A model generated the notes under the pieces. That model ran no database searches. It saw nothing but the letters and a program-made list of their open reading frames with translations, and was not told the DNA's origin. The position numbers and the translations under genes were made by a program. DNA of 64,000 bases, taken from an uncultured Roseovarius sp. (GTDB lineage Bacteria > Pseudomonadota > Alphaproteobacteria > Rhodobacterales > Rhodobacteraceae). The stretch spans positions 28,249-92,248 of the forward strand of contig NZ_CAMYMD010000008.1 in NCBI RefSeq assembly GCF_947259555.1. Direction: 5' to 3'. This document shows positions 18,807-27,644 of the stretch, in pieces. The first letter of the stretch is position 1, and every line of letters begins with the position of its first letter.

Positions 18807-20138
18807 ATGCAGGTCACCGAGACCCTCAACGAGGGGCTGAAACGCGGCTACAAGATGATCCTGCCAGCCACCGAGCTGGATGACAAGGTCAATGCCAAGC
18901 TGAAAGAGGCCCAGCCCGATATCGAGCTCAAGGGCTTTCGCAAAGGCAAAGTGCCGCTGCCCCTCCTGAAAAAGCAATTTGGCCAGCGTGTGCTGGGCGA
19001 GGCCATGCAGGAAAGCGTCGATGACGCGATGAAGGCGCATTTTGAGGAAAAGGGCGAGCGCCCGGCGTTTGAGCCTGACGTCAAGATGGCCAATGAGGAA
19101 TGGAAAGAGGGCGACGACGTCGAGATCGAACTGAGCTACGAAGCTCTGCCCGATATCCCGGAAGTTGACCTGAAATCGCTCAAGCTGGAGCGTCTTGTCG
19201 CCAAGGCCGATGACGCGTCGGTGGATGAGGCTCTGAACAATCTCGCCGAGAGCGCACAGGATTTCAAGGATCGCAAGGAGACCGTGAAATCCAAGGATGG
19301 CGATCAGGTCGTGATCGACTTTGTCGGCAAGGTCGATGGCGAAGCCTTTGACGGTGGCACCGCTGAGGACTATCCGCTCGTACTTGGCTCCAGCAGCTTC
19401 ATTCCCGGCTTCGAGGAGCAGCTTGTGGGCGTCAAGACCGGGGAGGAAAAGGCCGTGACCGTTACCTTCCCGGAAGAGTATCAGGCAGAGCATCTGGCGG
19501 GCAAGGAAGCGGTCTTTGACTGCACGATCAAGGCCGTGCGCAAGCCCGTTGCTGCCGCGCTCAACGATGAGCTGGCCCAGAAATACGGAGCCGAGGATCT
19601 GAATGCGCTCAAGGAGCAGATCAGGGACCGGCTGGAGCAGGAATACTCAGGCGCTGCGCGCGCCATCCTCAAGCGTCACGTTCTCGATCAGCTTGACGAG
19701 AAAGTGAGCTTTGATCTGCCACCCAGCATGGTCGAGACCGAAGCCAAGCAGATCGCACATCAGCTCTGGCACGAGGAAAACCCCGAGGTCGAAGGGCACG
19801 ATCACCCCGAGATCGAGGTGAGCGAAGAGCACACCAAGCTGGCCGAGCGCCGCGTGCGCCTCGGGCTGTTGCTGGCCGAGCTTGGACAAAAGGCAGAGGT
19901 CGAGGTGTCTGACGCCGAGATGACTCAGGCGGTGATGAACCAGGCGCGTCAGTATCCCGGACATGAGCGCGAGTTCTTCGAGTTCGTGCAAAAGAACCCG
20001 CAGATGCGTCAGCAGCTCCGTGCGCCGATCTTCGAGGACAAGGTCATCGACTATGTGGTCGAGCTGGCCGATGTCACCGACAAGGACGTGTCCAAGGAAG
20101 AGTTGGAAAAGAGCATCGAGGAGATGAACGACGAGTGA
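18807..20138 (+). CDS. tig: Trigger factor
   Basis: 443 residues. This ribosome-bound chaperone has three domains. The N-terminal ribosome-binding domain starts '[20 protein letters not shown]' and has the '[12 protein letters not shown]' signature. The FKBP-type PPIase domain is at about 155-245 ('[20 protein letters not shown]', '[16 protein letters not shown]'). The C-terminal chaperone domain extends to the acidic end. GAGG precedes the ATG. Length and order are standard. Confidence 0.98.
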   Translation: MQVTETLNEGLKRGYKMILPATELDDKVNAKLKEAQPDIELKGFRKGKVPLPLLKKQFGQRVLGEAMQESVDDAMKAHFEEKGERPAFEPDVKMANEEWKEGDDVEIELSYEALPDIPEVDLKSLKLERLVAKADDASVDEALNNLAESAQDFKDRKETVKSKDGDQVVIDFVGKVDGEAFDGGTAEDYPLVLGSSSFIPGFEEQLVGVKTGEEKAVTVTFPEEYQAEHLAGKEAVFDCTIKAVRKPVAAALNDELAQKYGAEDLNALKEQIRDRLEQEYSGAARAILKRHVLDQLDEKVSFDLPPSMVETEAKQIAHQLWHEENPEVEGHDHPEIEVSEEHTKLAERRVRLGLLLAELGQKAEVEVSDAEMTQAVMNQARQYPGHEREFFEFVQKNPQMRQQLRAPIFEDKVIDYVVELADVTDKDVSKEELEKSIEEMNDE

Positions 20139-20164
20139 TCGTCGCGATCGTCACGTGAAGAATC

Positions 20165-20200
20165 AAGGGCCGCCCCGGGGAGAAGTGGGGCGGCCCTTTT
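20165..20200 (+). terminator. Rho-independent terminator after tig
   Basis: GGGCCGCCCC with a ten-base loop and GGGGCGGCCC, followed by TTTT. Confidence 0.9.
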
Positions 20201-20263
20201 CGTTCTAGCGCAACTGTTGGACGACAGTGCCAATCGCCCAACGGGTTGACGCACCTCTGGGGG

Positions 20264-21058
20264 TCAGGCGCGCTGATCCATGCGCGAACGAATCTTGTCC
20301 TCAAGCACTTCTTTCAGTCGAAGTGCGGCGAGTTTTTCCTGTTTGGTGGTCGCAGCTGAAATCTGTTCCTCGCAGTATTTCTCAAGGTCGGATTTCGGCT
20401 TTGTCCGGGCCGCGATAGCGGGCAGGGCAAGGGCCTGCTCATCGGAGATGAAAACCTCGCCCTCGATCCCTCCGTGGGCTCGGATACGGTCCATGCGCTC
20501 GTCTGTGCAATCGAGAAGCGCCGCAAGCGCCGGAACCTTACCCATGTCCGCAACTTTGCCAACATAGTCATAAGGCGCATTGTCAGACCGCTTGAGCACC
20601 CGGTCCATAACCGGGTCGATGACCGTGATGATGTCGGTGATGCCGGATTGCTGCGCATACTCGAGAGAGCCCAGCATCAGTTCGCATGTGGCGTAGGATA
20701 GTGAGTTTGGCCCCTTGCCGCGCCCAAGCCGCTTGGTATCGACACAAAAGCGCGTGGATTCCCAGATCGTCGCGCTCCGGATCGGCGGCTCGCCATCGAG
20801 AATCTCGGAAAATACATCCGACAGCATGTGAGGTCCGGTCGTCTGGAGGGCACGGACGCAGGACACAACATGTCCCTCGTCATCAAGGCCGATCACATAA
20901 GCCGGGTCGAGATCGTCGAAATGGTCGCGCTCCCGTCCCTTATCCACCGAGACATCCCACCCCAATCTACCACCGAAGACTCGCCCTCGGAGCAAGAACA
21001 TCTCGTCCAGGAGTTTCGGAAATTTATGTTTGTTCAGTGCGTCGATGACCAAGATCAT
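20264..21058 (-). CDS. luxI: Acyl-homoserine-lactone synthase (LuxI family)
   Basis: 264 residues. LuxI enzymes make AHL signals from SAM and acyl-ACP. The conserved N-terminal residues are in 'RGRVFGGRLGWDV', then 'HFDDLDPAYVIGLD', 'VRALQTTGPHML' and 'IWESTRFCVD', which hold the invariant Arg, Asp and Glu positions. The protein is some 40-50 residues longer than usual because of a charged, helical C-terminal tail ('EKYCEEQISAATTKQEKLAA'). luxR lies upstream on the same strand with a 179-base gap. That gap has a 20-base palindrome close to the luxI start, suggesting positive feedback. Acyl-chain type cannot be read from sequence. Confidence 0.96.
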   Translation of the reverse strand: MILVIDALNKHKFPKLLDEMFLLRGRVFGGRLGWDVSVDKGRERDHFDDLDPAYVIGLDDEGHVVSCVRALQTTGPHMLSDVFSEILDGEPPIRSATIWESTRFCVDTKRLGRGKGPNSLSYATCELMLGSLEYAQQSGITDIITVIDPVMDRVLKRSDNAPYDYVGKVADMGKVPALAALLDCTDERMDRIRAHGGIEGEVFISDEQALALPAIAARTKPKSDLEKYCEEQISAATTKQEKLAALRLKEVLEDKIRSRMDQRA

Positions 21059-21091
21059 TGGAGTTCCCCATGTCTGCGTGAGTGATGTGTT

Positions 21092-21111
21092 GTAGAGTGA
21101 GTGCTCTCTAC
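21092..21111. promoter_or_regulatory. lux-box-like palindrome upstream of luxI
   Basis: GTAGAG-N8-CTCTAC, 20 bases in total, which is the usual lux-box length. It lies 34-53 bases before the luxI ATG, where an activator next to the -35 region would bind. It does not match the Vibrio consensus in detail, but spacing and location fit. Confidence 0.55.
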
Positions 21112-21237
21112 CTACCGACTCTAGACAAACGCCGCACGGGCGCTATTGGGGAAAACCCGTAGTTGAATTTCTTGTTACATTTTCGTGATCTTGGTGGTGG
21201 CCTTACAGTCAGCCAAGACGACCAGATGGGCCACAGA

Positions 21238-21969
21238 TTATCCGGGATAAATCAATCCCATGGAGATGGCCCGACCCACCGCCTGCGCCGTGGTGAGCGC
21301 ATAGAGCTTGTGTCTTGCCGACCTCAAATGCACCTCTACGGTGCGGTTTGAGATACTCAGAATATCGGCAATATCTTGCTGGGATTTACCGGCCGAGGTC
21401 CATTGCAAGGCCTCAAGCTCTCTGTGAGACAGGGTTGGCGTGCGCAGCAGATTCGACAGGTTATCGGACCGGATGACCATGTCATGAACATGCACGGCAA
21501 CCGATTGCAGACCGACCAGAACCTCGCCCTTGAGCTTGTTCCACTCTTTCTGCGACAGGCTGCTGGTGACGCTCAGGCCACCGACATCGCCATAAGGGCC
21601 CCGCACGGGTATTGTCAGCCCCTGATCCCGAATTCCAAAATCGCGGGCGTCGTCAAACACCATCAGAAAGTTGCTGTCCCGGTCAAGTCTTGCCCAATCT
21701 ACCGGCGCAATGCTGCGACGCGCCTTGTGAAGCGTCGGGTCAATCTTGTGATACCCTTGGCTGGCATAATGTGCTTTCCAGTCGTCATTATACGTGACAT
21801 GGCCAAAAATCGAGCCATTGACCGGGTTCATCCCGGCATAGGCGATATCATCGACCCCAAATCTATCACGCACGTTGAACAGGAAGCGCGAGAAATCATC
21901 CGACGCTTCGGGCAGATCCTCGAGGTCGAATAGATCGTGCTGGCCGAAGATGCTTGGGAGGTTATCCAT
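21238..21969 (-). CDS. luxR: LuxR-family AHL-responsive regulator
   Basis: 243 residues from the ATG at 21969; a TTG at 22029 is an alternative. The N-terminal autoinducer-binding domain holds the usual residues in order: 'YNDDWKAHYASQGYHKIDP' (Trp, Tyr, Asp) then 'PVDWARL' (Trp) and a Gly in 'VRGPYGDVGGLSV'. The C-terminal helix-turn-helix is 'LSHRELEALQWTSAGKSQQD' and 'NRTVEVHLRSARHKL'. It should bind the signal made by the neighbouring LuxI and probably acts at the palindrome in front of luxI. Confidence 0.95.
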   Translation of the reverse strand: MDNLPSIFGQHDLFDLEDLPEASDDFSRFLFNVRDRFGVDDIAYAGMNPVNGSIFGHVTYNDDWKAHYASQGYHKIDPTLHKARRSIAPVDWARLDRDSNFLMVFDDARDFGIRDQGLTIPVRGPYGDVGGLSVTSSLSQKEWNKLKGEVLVGLQSVAVHVHDMVIRSDNLSNLLRTPTLSHRELEALQWTSAGKSQQDIADILSISNRTVEVHLRSARHKLYALTTAQAVGRAISMGLIYPG

Positions 21970-22145
21970 ATCGCGGGCAGATCCGAGTGCTAGGTTTGGG
22001 TGACTGGAGACTGACCCCTCACGGAACAAAAATAAACCGAACAGACGCTATACTGATTAAACTGACACCCGTTATCAATGGTATCACTATACATATATCG
22101 TTTAACATCGACAGAGATGATCTGTCGACCACATTGACAAAAGAG

Positions 22146-22177
22146 AATGCCGCACAGCAAGCTGTGCGGCATTTTTC
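22146..22177 (-). terminator. Terminator of the rpsF-rpsR-rplI operon
   Basis: AATGCCGCACAG-caag-CTGTGCGGCATT, a 12-base perfect stem. T-rich sequence lies on both sides, so it could stop transcription from both directions. It separates rplI from luxR. Confidence 0.85.
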
Positions 22178-22195
22178 GCGATACAATTGGCCGAT

Positions 22196-22816
22196 TCAGG
22201 CTTTATTGTCGCCATCGTCGATTGCATCCGAACCGCCAGGCAGGTCGTCATCGTCCGACGCGGCGGCGCCAATATCGTCAAAGAGCTCGGCGATCTCGAA
22301 GTCAGCAGCCTGTTCGGCCTCAGCCGCGGCGTCCTGAATGCTCTTGCCGGAGGCTTGGATCGCTGCTTCTTCGTTGGACCGTGCCACGTTGAGCTGGATC
22401 GTTGCCTCAACCTCAGGGTGCAGCGTCACGATCACGTCATGCAGGCCAAGGTCCTTGATCGGACGGGTCAGGGCGACCTGTTTGCGATCAAGCGTAAAGC
22501 CATTCTCGGTGGCCGCGTCGGACGCGTCGCGGGTGCTGACCGAGCCATAGAGAGCCCCGCTGTCAGAGGCTTGGCGAATCACGATGAACTGCTGTCCGTT
22601 GAGGCTGTCTGCCATCGCTTCGGCTTCTTTGCGGGTCTCGAGGTTCTGTGCTTCCAGCTGCGCCTTGCGCGCCTCGAAATCGGCAATGTTCTTTTCCGAG
22701 GCCGACAGCGCCTTGCCCTGCGGCAAAAGATAGTTGCGCGCGAAGCCGGCTTTTACGTCGACAACTTCGCCCATCTGGCCAAGTTTGGACACGCGCTCAA
22801 GAAGGATAACTTGCAT
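22196..22816 (-). CDS. rplI: 50S ribosomal protein L9 with long acidic tail
   Basis: 206 residues against about 150 in E. coli. The N-terminal domain '[20 protein letters not shown]' and '[13 protein letters not shown]' is classical bL9, with the connecting helix and C-terminal domain to about residue 148. The remaining 55 residues are Ala/Asp/Glu-rich ('[20 protein letters not shown]'), an extension common in Rhodobacterales. It is the last gene of the rpsF-rpsR-rplI operon. Confidence 0.97.
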   Translation of the reverse strand: MQVILLERVSKLGQMGEVVDVKAGFARNYLLPQGKALSASEKNIADFEARKAQLEAQNLETRKEAEAMADSLNGQQFIVIRQASDSGALYGSVSTRDASDAATENGFTLDRKQVALTRPIKDLGLHDVIVTLHPEVEATIQLNVARSNEEAAIQASGKSIQDAAAEAEQAADFEIAELFDDIGAAASDDDDLPGGSDAIDDGDNKA

Positions 22817-22827
22817 CTCAATTCTCC

Positions 22828-23055
22828 TTATTTCACGGCGTAGGGCAGCAGGGCGAGAAAGCGGGCGCGTTTGATGGCGCGCGACAACTCACGCTGCTTC
22901 TTGGCGGATACGGCGGTGATGCGCGAGGGCACGATCTTGCCGCGTTCGGAAATGTAGCGTTGCAGCAGACGCGTGTCCTTGTAGTCGATCTTGGGTGCGT
23001 TATCACCCGAGAAGGGGCAGACCTTGCGGCGACGGAAAAACGGTTTTGTAGCCAT
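22828..23055 (-). CDS. rpsR: 30S ribosomal protein S18
   Basis: 75 residues, small and basic, with '[20 protein letters not shown]' and '[20 protein letters not shown]', the bS18 signature. It lies between rpsF (29-base gap) and rplI (11-base gap). Confidence 0.98.
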   Translation of the reverse strand: MATKPFFRRRKVCPFSGDNAPKIDYKDTRLLQRYISERGKIVPSRITAVSAKKQRELSRAIKRARFLALLPYAVK

Positions 23056-23084
23056 GGTTTATGTTCCTTTCTTCAGGTGATGGT

Positions 23085-23438
23085 TCAGCGACGCTCGCGG
23101 CGCTCGCCGCGTTCTTCACGCTTCTGCATCTGAACAGAGGGACCCTCTGCGTGCTCGTCGACCTTGATGGTCAACACGCGCATCACGTCGTCATGCAGTC
23201 GCATCAGACGCTCCATCTCCTGGACCGCGCTCGACGGCGCGTCGGTCTTGAGAAAGGCATAGTGGCCTTTACGGTTCTTGTTGATCTTGTAGGCCATTGT
23301 CTTGACGCCCCAGTACTCGTGTTCCACGAGTTTGCCGCCGTTGTCCGACAGCACGGTGCCAAAATGTTCGATTAGGCCCTCGGCTTGCGCGTTGGACAGG
23401 TCCTGACGCGCGATCATCACATGCTCATAAAGCGGCAT
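23085..23438 (-). CDS. rpsF: 30S ribosomal protein S6
   Basis: 117 residues from the ATG at 23438 ('MPLYEHVMIARQDLSNAQAE') with GGAG seven bases upstream; the open frame continues upstream but not as bS6. Core 'WGVKTMAYKINKNRKGHYAF' is diagnostic. The tail is charged ('QKREERGERRERR'). First gene of the operon. Confidence 0.97.
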   Translation of the reverse strand: MPLYEHVMIARQDLSNAQAEGLIEHFGTVLSDNGGKLVEHEYWGVKTMAYKINKNRKGHYAFLKTDAPSSAVQEMERLMRLHDDVMRVLTIKVDEHAEGPSVQMQKREERGERRERR

Positions 23439-23661
23439 GTCTGCTCCACTTCTATCAAGGCGCATTTCATAGGAGGGCATATATTCTTTCGCGGCCCATC
23501 CACGAGAGTCTGCGCGGTTCATAACGATTGCGAAAGATTGGGCGCGTATACCTCTCGTCGCCGGTTGACGCAAGGCGATTTGAACCGGCCCGCAGAATGC
23601 CTCGAGCCTGCCTCATTCCCGGCGTTTTCGAGTGAAAGATTGTATCGAGTAACCGGAAGGG

Positions 23662-24180
23662 ATGAGACAGATGGTGGCCTTGCCTGACTTTGAGCGTGAA
23701 TTCACTCATGCGCCTTACGATTTCCATGATACGTCGATGCAGCCAGAGGTGGATCCTCGGGGGTTTGATATCGGTCGGGCCATTCTCGTACTCTGTGGCA
23801 GTGCTCTGGTCTTTTCCTCTGCCGGTCTCTGGCTGGTCTCGGCTGATGGTACGGACGCGCCGATGATGATGATAAAGCTCCTTTTCTCGGTCACTTTTCT
23901 GTTCAGTGGCCTCCTTTGCCTGAGCCGGGTGCGGACCGAAGAGCAAGAGCCGGAAATTCGGGTCGATGTCCTGAACCGGAAGCTGCATGTGATCGAGCCT
24001 GCCTGTGGTGCGCGGACGGCGCGCGCTGTTGTGCATGACATCGATTCGCTCTCCGAGCTGGCGATGCGGGATCGGGTATTGACGGCGCGCGATGCGTCCG
24101 GGCGTCAGGTCGTCGCCATGAAGGTCGAGGATCGCGCCACGGCGCGCGCGCTGTGCCGTGCCCTCGCGTTCCCCAGGTAG
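23662..24180 (+). CDS. Two-helix membrane protein of unknown function
   Basis: 172 residues. Two membrane segments lie at about 38-60 ('IGRAILVLCGSALVFSSAGL') and 69-86 ('MMIKLLFSVTFLFSGLLCL'). A soluble C-terminal domain of about 85 residues follows ('IRVDVLNRKLHVIEPACGAR' to the end). An ATG at 23671 has better spacing from the GGAAGGG element than the one at 23662. It stands alone, divergent from rpsF. I recognise no named family. Confidence 0.7.
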   Translation: MRQMVALPDFEREFTHAPYDFHDTSMQPEVDPRGFDIGRAILVLCGSALVFSSAGLWLVSADGTDAPMMMIKLLFSVTFLFSGLLCLSRVRTEEQEPEIRVDVLNRKLHVIEPACGARTARAVVHDIDSLSELAMRDRVLTARDASGRQVVAMKVEDRATARALCRALAFPR

Positions 24181-24301
24181 AACGCGGTTGGCAGCTGTTC
24201 GCCAATCCACAGAGGTTGTTTGAAACTGCAGGATTGCACTTTGGAGCCGACGGACCATTTTTAGCGCAGACAGTCGCTTTTCAATCATCCGGAGGTTCCA
24301 A

Positions 24302-24877
24302 ATGAAAAAGACATTGCTCGCATCGGCGCTTGCCCTTGCCGCGACCGGCGCAGTTGCCGCACCCGAGACATACGAGCTTGATCCAAGTCACAGTCAGGTT
24401 CTGTTTTCCTACAACCACCTCGGATTTTCGACCACCCACGGCATGTTTTCTGGTTTCGAGGGTGAAATCATGTTCGATGCCGAAGATCCTGCCAATTCTT
24501 CGGTCGACGTGTCGATGCCGGTGATGTCGATGTTCACAGGCTGGGAAAAGCGCGAAGAGCATTTCATGTCGGATGACTTTTTTGGGGCAAGCGAAGGCGA
24601 CATGGTCAGCTTCACATCAACGGCCATCGAGGTGACGGGCGACAATACCGCATTGATCACTGGGGACCTGAGCATGAATGGCGTAACGAAATCGGTCGTT
24701 TTGGACACCACGCTCAATCAAAAGGCCGAGGCGCATCCTATGAATAATCGGCCTTGGCTGGGCTTTGACGCAACGACAACGCTCTTGCGGTCGGATTTCG
24801 GTGTCGACAAGTTTGCGCCATATGTCAGCGACGAGGTTGAGGTGCAGATTTCGATCGAGGCTGGTCAGCCTGAATAA
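24302..24877 (+). CDS. YceI-family periplasmic lipid-binding-type protein
   Basis: 191 residues. The Sec signal peptide 'MKKTLLASALALAATGAVAA' precedes a YceI beta-barrel: 'YELDPSHSQVLFSYNHLGFS', 'GWEKREEHFMSDDFF', 'LSMNGVTKSVVLD', and 'GFDATTTLLRSDFGVDKFAP'. Members bind isoprenoid-type lipids in the periplasm and are often induced by alkaline or other stress. GGAGG lies eight bases before the ATG. It is a single gene with its own terminator. Confidence 0.94.
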   Translation: MKKTLLASALALAATGAVAAPETYELDPSHSQVLFSYNHLGFSTTHGMFSGFEGEIMFDAEDPANSSVDVSMPVMSMFTGWEKREEHFMSDDFFGASEGDMVSFTSTAIEVTGDNTALITGDLSMNGVTKSVVLDTTLNQKAEAHPMNNRPWLGFDATTTLLRSDFGVDKFAPYVSDEVEVQISIEAGQPE

Positions 24878-24914
24878 ATCCAAGCCTGAATAAACCGCCG
24901 ATTCTCACGGGAAT

Positions 24915-24950
24915 AGGCCGTTCGCAAAGTCTGCGGACGGCCTTTCTTTT
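24915..24950 (+). terminator. Terminator after the YceI gene
   Basis: AGGCCGTTCGCA / TGCGGACGGCCT with one mismatch, followed by TTCTTTT. Confidence 0.85.
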
Positions 24951-24959
24951 GTGACGGCT

Positions 24960-26168
24960 TCAGGTGCCGTAGGCGCGCTGAGGTCCCATGACATCGTCGG
25001 CCGCCAGTAACAGGGCGTCGGCGATCGCATCGAGATCGGGGCGTGTCAGACGGGCGGGCAGGCGGGCATCGCAGGCGCGCATCAGCATGGCGCGGGTCTG
25101 CGGCAGATCAGGTGTGTCGCCCGGCAGGAATTGCCAGTTCCAGAAGGCGCGGGCATTGTCGGCGCTGAGGCCAAAGACCTGCACCTTGATGCCACGCGCC
25201 GCTGCCGCCGCGGCAAAAGCGCGGGTGTCCTCGTCGCTCAGCCCCACAAGGTTGAACTGAATGGAATCCGGCGCGCGCTCTTCCGGCCCGAGCTTTTCAG
25301 GCACCGACAGCCACGGCGAGGTATTGAGCTGCGCCGCAACGTAATCGTGATTGGCCCGCCCGTCGCGCACCCGGCGCGCCACCTCGGGCAGTTGCGGGCG
25401 GATGATCGCCGCCGAGAGGTTGTTCAGGCGCAGATTGTAGAGTGGCAGGCGGTTCTGCCAACGGGCGAACGCGGCCTCGATCTCGGGGTCGGGCGCACTC
25501 AGGTGTTTGGCCCAGTTGTGCTCGTACGCGCCTGACATGATGACCGCCCGGGCAATGAGATCGGCATCGTCGCTGACCATGATCCCGCCTTCGCCCGCAT
25601 TCACCAGTTTGTAGGATTGAAAGCTGAAACAGCCGACGCGCCCGATGGTGCCGATGTTGCGGCCGCCCCACGTGGTGCCGAGCGAATGCGCCGCATCCTC
25701 GATCACCGGCACGCCGCGCGCGTCGCACAGCGTCATGATCCGGTCCATGTCGGAGGTGTGGCCGCGCATGTGGCTGATGATGACGGCCTGCACATCGTCC
25801 AGCCGCGCCTCGAAATCGGCCATGTCGATGCGGTAATTCTCGCCCACCTCGCAGAGCACCGGCACGCAATCGGCATGCACCACCGAAGAGGGCACGGCTG
25901 CGAAGGTAAAGCCGGGGATCAGCACGCGCGCGTCGCGCGGCAGGTCGAGCGCCTTGAGCGAGAGAAACAGTGCCGCCGAGCAGGACGAGACCGCGAGCGC
26001 GTATTTCGACCCCAGAAGCTCTGCAAACTCCCGTTCCAGGAGCGTCACCGGCGCGTTTTCCGGTGCGGTGTAGCGAAACAGATCGCCCGATTGCAGCATC
26101 CGGTCGATTTCCGCACGGGCGGCTTCGGGGATGGGTTCCGCGTCATAGACATTGGGTGCGCGTGTCAT
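24960..26168 (-). CDS. DegT/DnrJ/EryC1-family PLP aminotransferase
   Basis: 402 residues of the DegT/StrS sugar-aminotransferase family (PLP fold type I). The N-terminal 'SGDLFRYTAPENAPVTLLER' and 'ALAVSSCSAALFLSLKAL' form the PLP-phosphate region. 'VPVIEDAAHSLGTTWGGRNI' holds the Asp that contacts the ring nitrogen. The PLP lysine is in 'SYKLVNAGEGG' (about residue 187). Such enzymes usually aminate nucleotide-linked keto-sugars, but no sugar-nucleotide genes are nearby. Its neighbours are PuuB/PuuA-like amine genes, so a small-molecule substrate is possible. It has its own promoter-like sequence and operator-like repeats upstream. Confidence 0.9.
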   Translation of the reverse strand: MTRAPNVYDAEPIPEAARAEIDRMLQSGDLFRYTAPENAPVTLLEREFAELLGSKYALAVSSCSAALFLSLKALDLPRDARVLIPGFTFAAVPSSVVHADCVPVLCEVGENYRIDMADFEARLDDVQAVIISHMRGHTSDMDRIMTLCDARGVPVIEDAAHSLGTTWGGRNIGTIGRVGCFSFQSYKLVNAGEGGIMVSDDADLIARAVIMSGAYEHNWAKHLSAPDPEIEAAFARWQNRLPLYNLRLNNLSAAIIRPQLPEVARRVRDGRANHDYVAAQLNTSPWLSVPEKLGPEERAPDSIQFNLVGLSDEDTRAFAAAAAARGIKVQVFGLSADNARAFWNWQFLPGDTPDLPQTRAMLMRACDARLPARLTRPDLDAIADALLLAADDVMGPQRAYGT

Positions 26169-26171
26169 GTT

Positions 26172-26208
26172 TTCGGATTTCCTGAATATAGCCTTCGGTT
26201 TTCCGGAA
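26172..26208. promoter_or_regulatory. Two 15-base repeats 22 bases apart upstream of the DegT gene
   Basis: TTCGGATTTCCTGAA (26172-26186) and TTCGGTTTTCCGGAA (26194-26208) match at 12 of 15 positions with a 22-base period, about two helical turns. The distal copy lies at the start-site side of the promoter. The proximal one overlaps the ribosome-binding sequence (AGGAA). Confidence 0.5.
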
Positions 26209-26210
26209 CA

Positions 26211-26239
26211 TATAGGCCCGAATTGTGACAGTTTGTCAA
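26211..26239 (-). promoter_or_regulatory. Sigma-70-type promoter for the DegT gene
   Basis: On the minus strand TTGACA-N17-CCTATA (or TATATG two bases further). It sits between the oxidase terminator and the DegT start. Confidence 0.6.
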
Positions 26240-26242
26240 AGA

Positions 26243-26267
26243 AAACCCCGCCCGATTGGGGCAGGGT
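26243..26267 (-). terminator. Terminator after the PuuB-like oxidase gene
   Basis: Minus strand CCCTGCCCC-aatc-GGGCGGGG followed by TTTTCTTT, about 30 bases after the stop at 26295. Confidence 0.7.
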
Positions 26268-26294
26268 GCGTTTTTTAGCCGAAGCGATGGCGGA

Positions 26295-27599
26295 TCAGAA
26301 GCCGAGCCGGTCGCGCATGGAAAACCATGTCATCGCCAAGGCCAGAAGCGGGGTGCGCAGGGCACTGCCGCCGGGAAAGGCCGGGGCAGGCACGCGCGAC
26401 AGGGTCTCGAACCCCGCCGCCTCGCCGCGCACCGCATCGGCCATGAGCTTGCCCGCATGGGTCGCGGTGCCCACGCCATGCCCCGAATAGCCCGAGGCCG
26501 AGAGCATGTTGGGCGCAAGCCGCGCGAGATAGGGCATGCGTTTCATGGTGATCGCCAGCGTGCCGCCCCAGGCATAGTCAATGCGCGCGTCGCGCAGGTG
26601 GGGAAAGATCTCCAGCATCGGCTTGCGCACAAGCGCCGCGATATCGCGTGGAAAGCGGTAGCCATAGCTCTCGCCGCCGCCGAACAGCAGGCGCTTGTCA
26701 TGGCTGAGGCGAAAGTAATTCACCACGAACTTGCTATCGGCCACGGCCACGTCACGGGCCAGCACGCGGGCGGCCGCGTCGCCCAGGGGCTCGGTTGCGG
26801 CGATGAAATTGTTGATCGGCATGACGCGGGCGGCGACCTTGCGGTCAAGCCCGCCGAGATAGCCGTTGCAGGCGAGGATCACGTGATCGGCGCGGGCGGC
26901 GCCGGCATCGGTGGCCACGCGGGCCGGGGTGCCGCGCGTGATGTGATGCACCGCCGACCCCTCAAAGATCCGCACGCCCGCCGCCTGCGCCGCGCGGGCA
27001 AGACCGAGCGCATAGGCCAGTGGGTGCAGATGGCCCGCGCCCATATCGAGCGTGCCGCCGCTGTAGGCAGGCGAGGGGCAGAGCGTCTGCATCGCATCAG
27101 CATCGAGTTTCTCAAGCTGATCATAGCCATAGCGCGCGGCCAAATGATCGGCATAGGCATGCTCTGCCGCCGTCTCGCGGGTCGAGAAACAGGCATGCGC
27201 CACGCCGGGTTTCAGGTGACAGTCGATACCGTGCCGCGCCACCAGCGACTTGACCAGCGTCTTGGCCTCCTCGGCCAGATCCCACAGCTTCGACGCATCC
27301 TCCGGCCCCACCAGCCGCTCCAGCGCGGTCTGCTCCATCCGCTGCCCGCTGCCCAGTTGCCCGCCATTGCGCCCCGAGGCGCCAAAGCCCACGCGCTGCG
27401 CCTCGAGCAGGACCACGTCGAGCCCCGCTTCGGCCAGATGTAGCGCCGCCGAGAGGCCGGTATAGCCCGCCCCCACCACGCAGACATCCGCCCGCACCTC
27501 GCCGCGCAGGGGCGCGAAGGGGCCGAGCGGTGCCGTTGTCGCGGCATACCAGCTGGGTGGATATTCACCGCGCCGGTCATTGGCATAGAGCAGGTTCAT
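26295..27599 (-). CDS. FAD-dependent amine oxidoreductase (PuuB/OrdL-like, DAO family)
   Basis: 434 residues. The FAD-binding motif is 'DVCVVGAGYTGLSAALHLAE' (about 38-57) with 'GFGASGRNGGQLGSGQRM'. Near the C-terminus, 'AWGGTLAITMKRMPYLARLA' and 'ASGYSGHGVGTATHAGKLMA' complete the DAO fold. PuuB-type enzymes oxidise gamma-glutamyl-polyamines. Two PuuA-like ligases are upstream on the same strand (46-base gap), which supports a polyamine or alkylamine degradation role. The start is well defined by 'MNLLYANDRRGEYPPSWYAA', the usual family start. Confidence 0.9.
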   Translation of the reverse strand: MNLLYANDRRGEYPPSWYAATTAPLGPFAPLRGEVRADVCVVGAGYTGLSAALHLAEAGLDVVLLEAQRVGFGASGRNGGQLGSGQRMEQTALERLVGPEDASKLWDLAEEAKTLVKSLVARHGIDCHLKPGVAHACFSTRETAAEHAYADHLAARYGYDQLEKLDADAMQTLCPSPAYSGGTLDMGAGHLHPLAYALGLARAAQAAGVRIFEGSAVHHITRGTPARVATDAGAARADHVILACNGYLGGLDRKVAARVMPINNFIAATEPLGDAAARVLARDVAVADSKFVVNYFRLSHDKRLLFGGGESYGYRFPRDIAALVRKPMLEIFPHLRDARIDYAWGGTLAITMKRMPYLARLAPNMLSASGYSGHGVGTATHAGKLMADAVRGEAAGFETLSRVPAPAFPGGSALRTPLLALAMTWFSMRDRLGF

Positions 27600-27644
27600 G
27601 GTTTCTTCTTGGTCAAGATACCCAGATCGGACGGCCGCAGCCGA

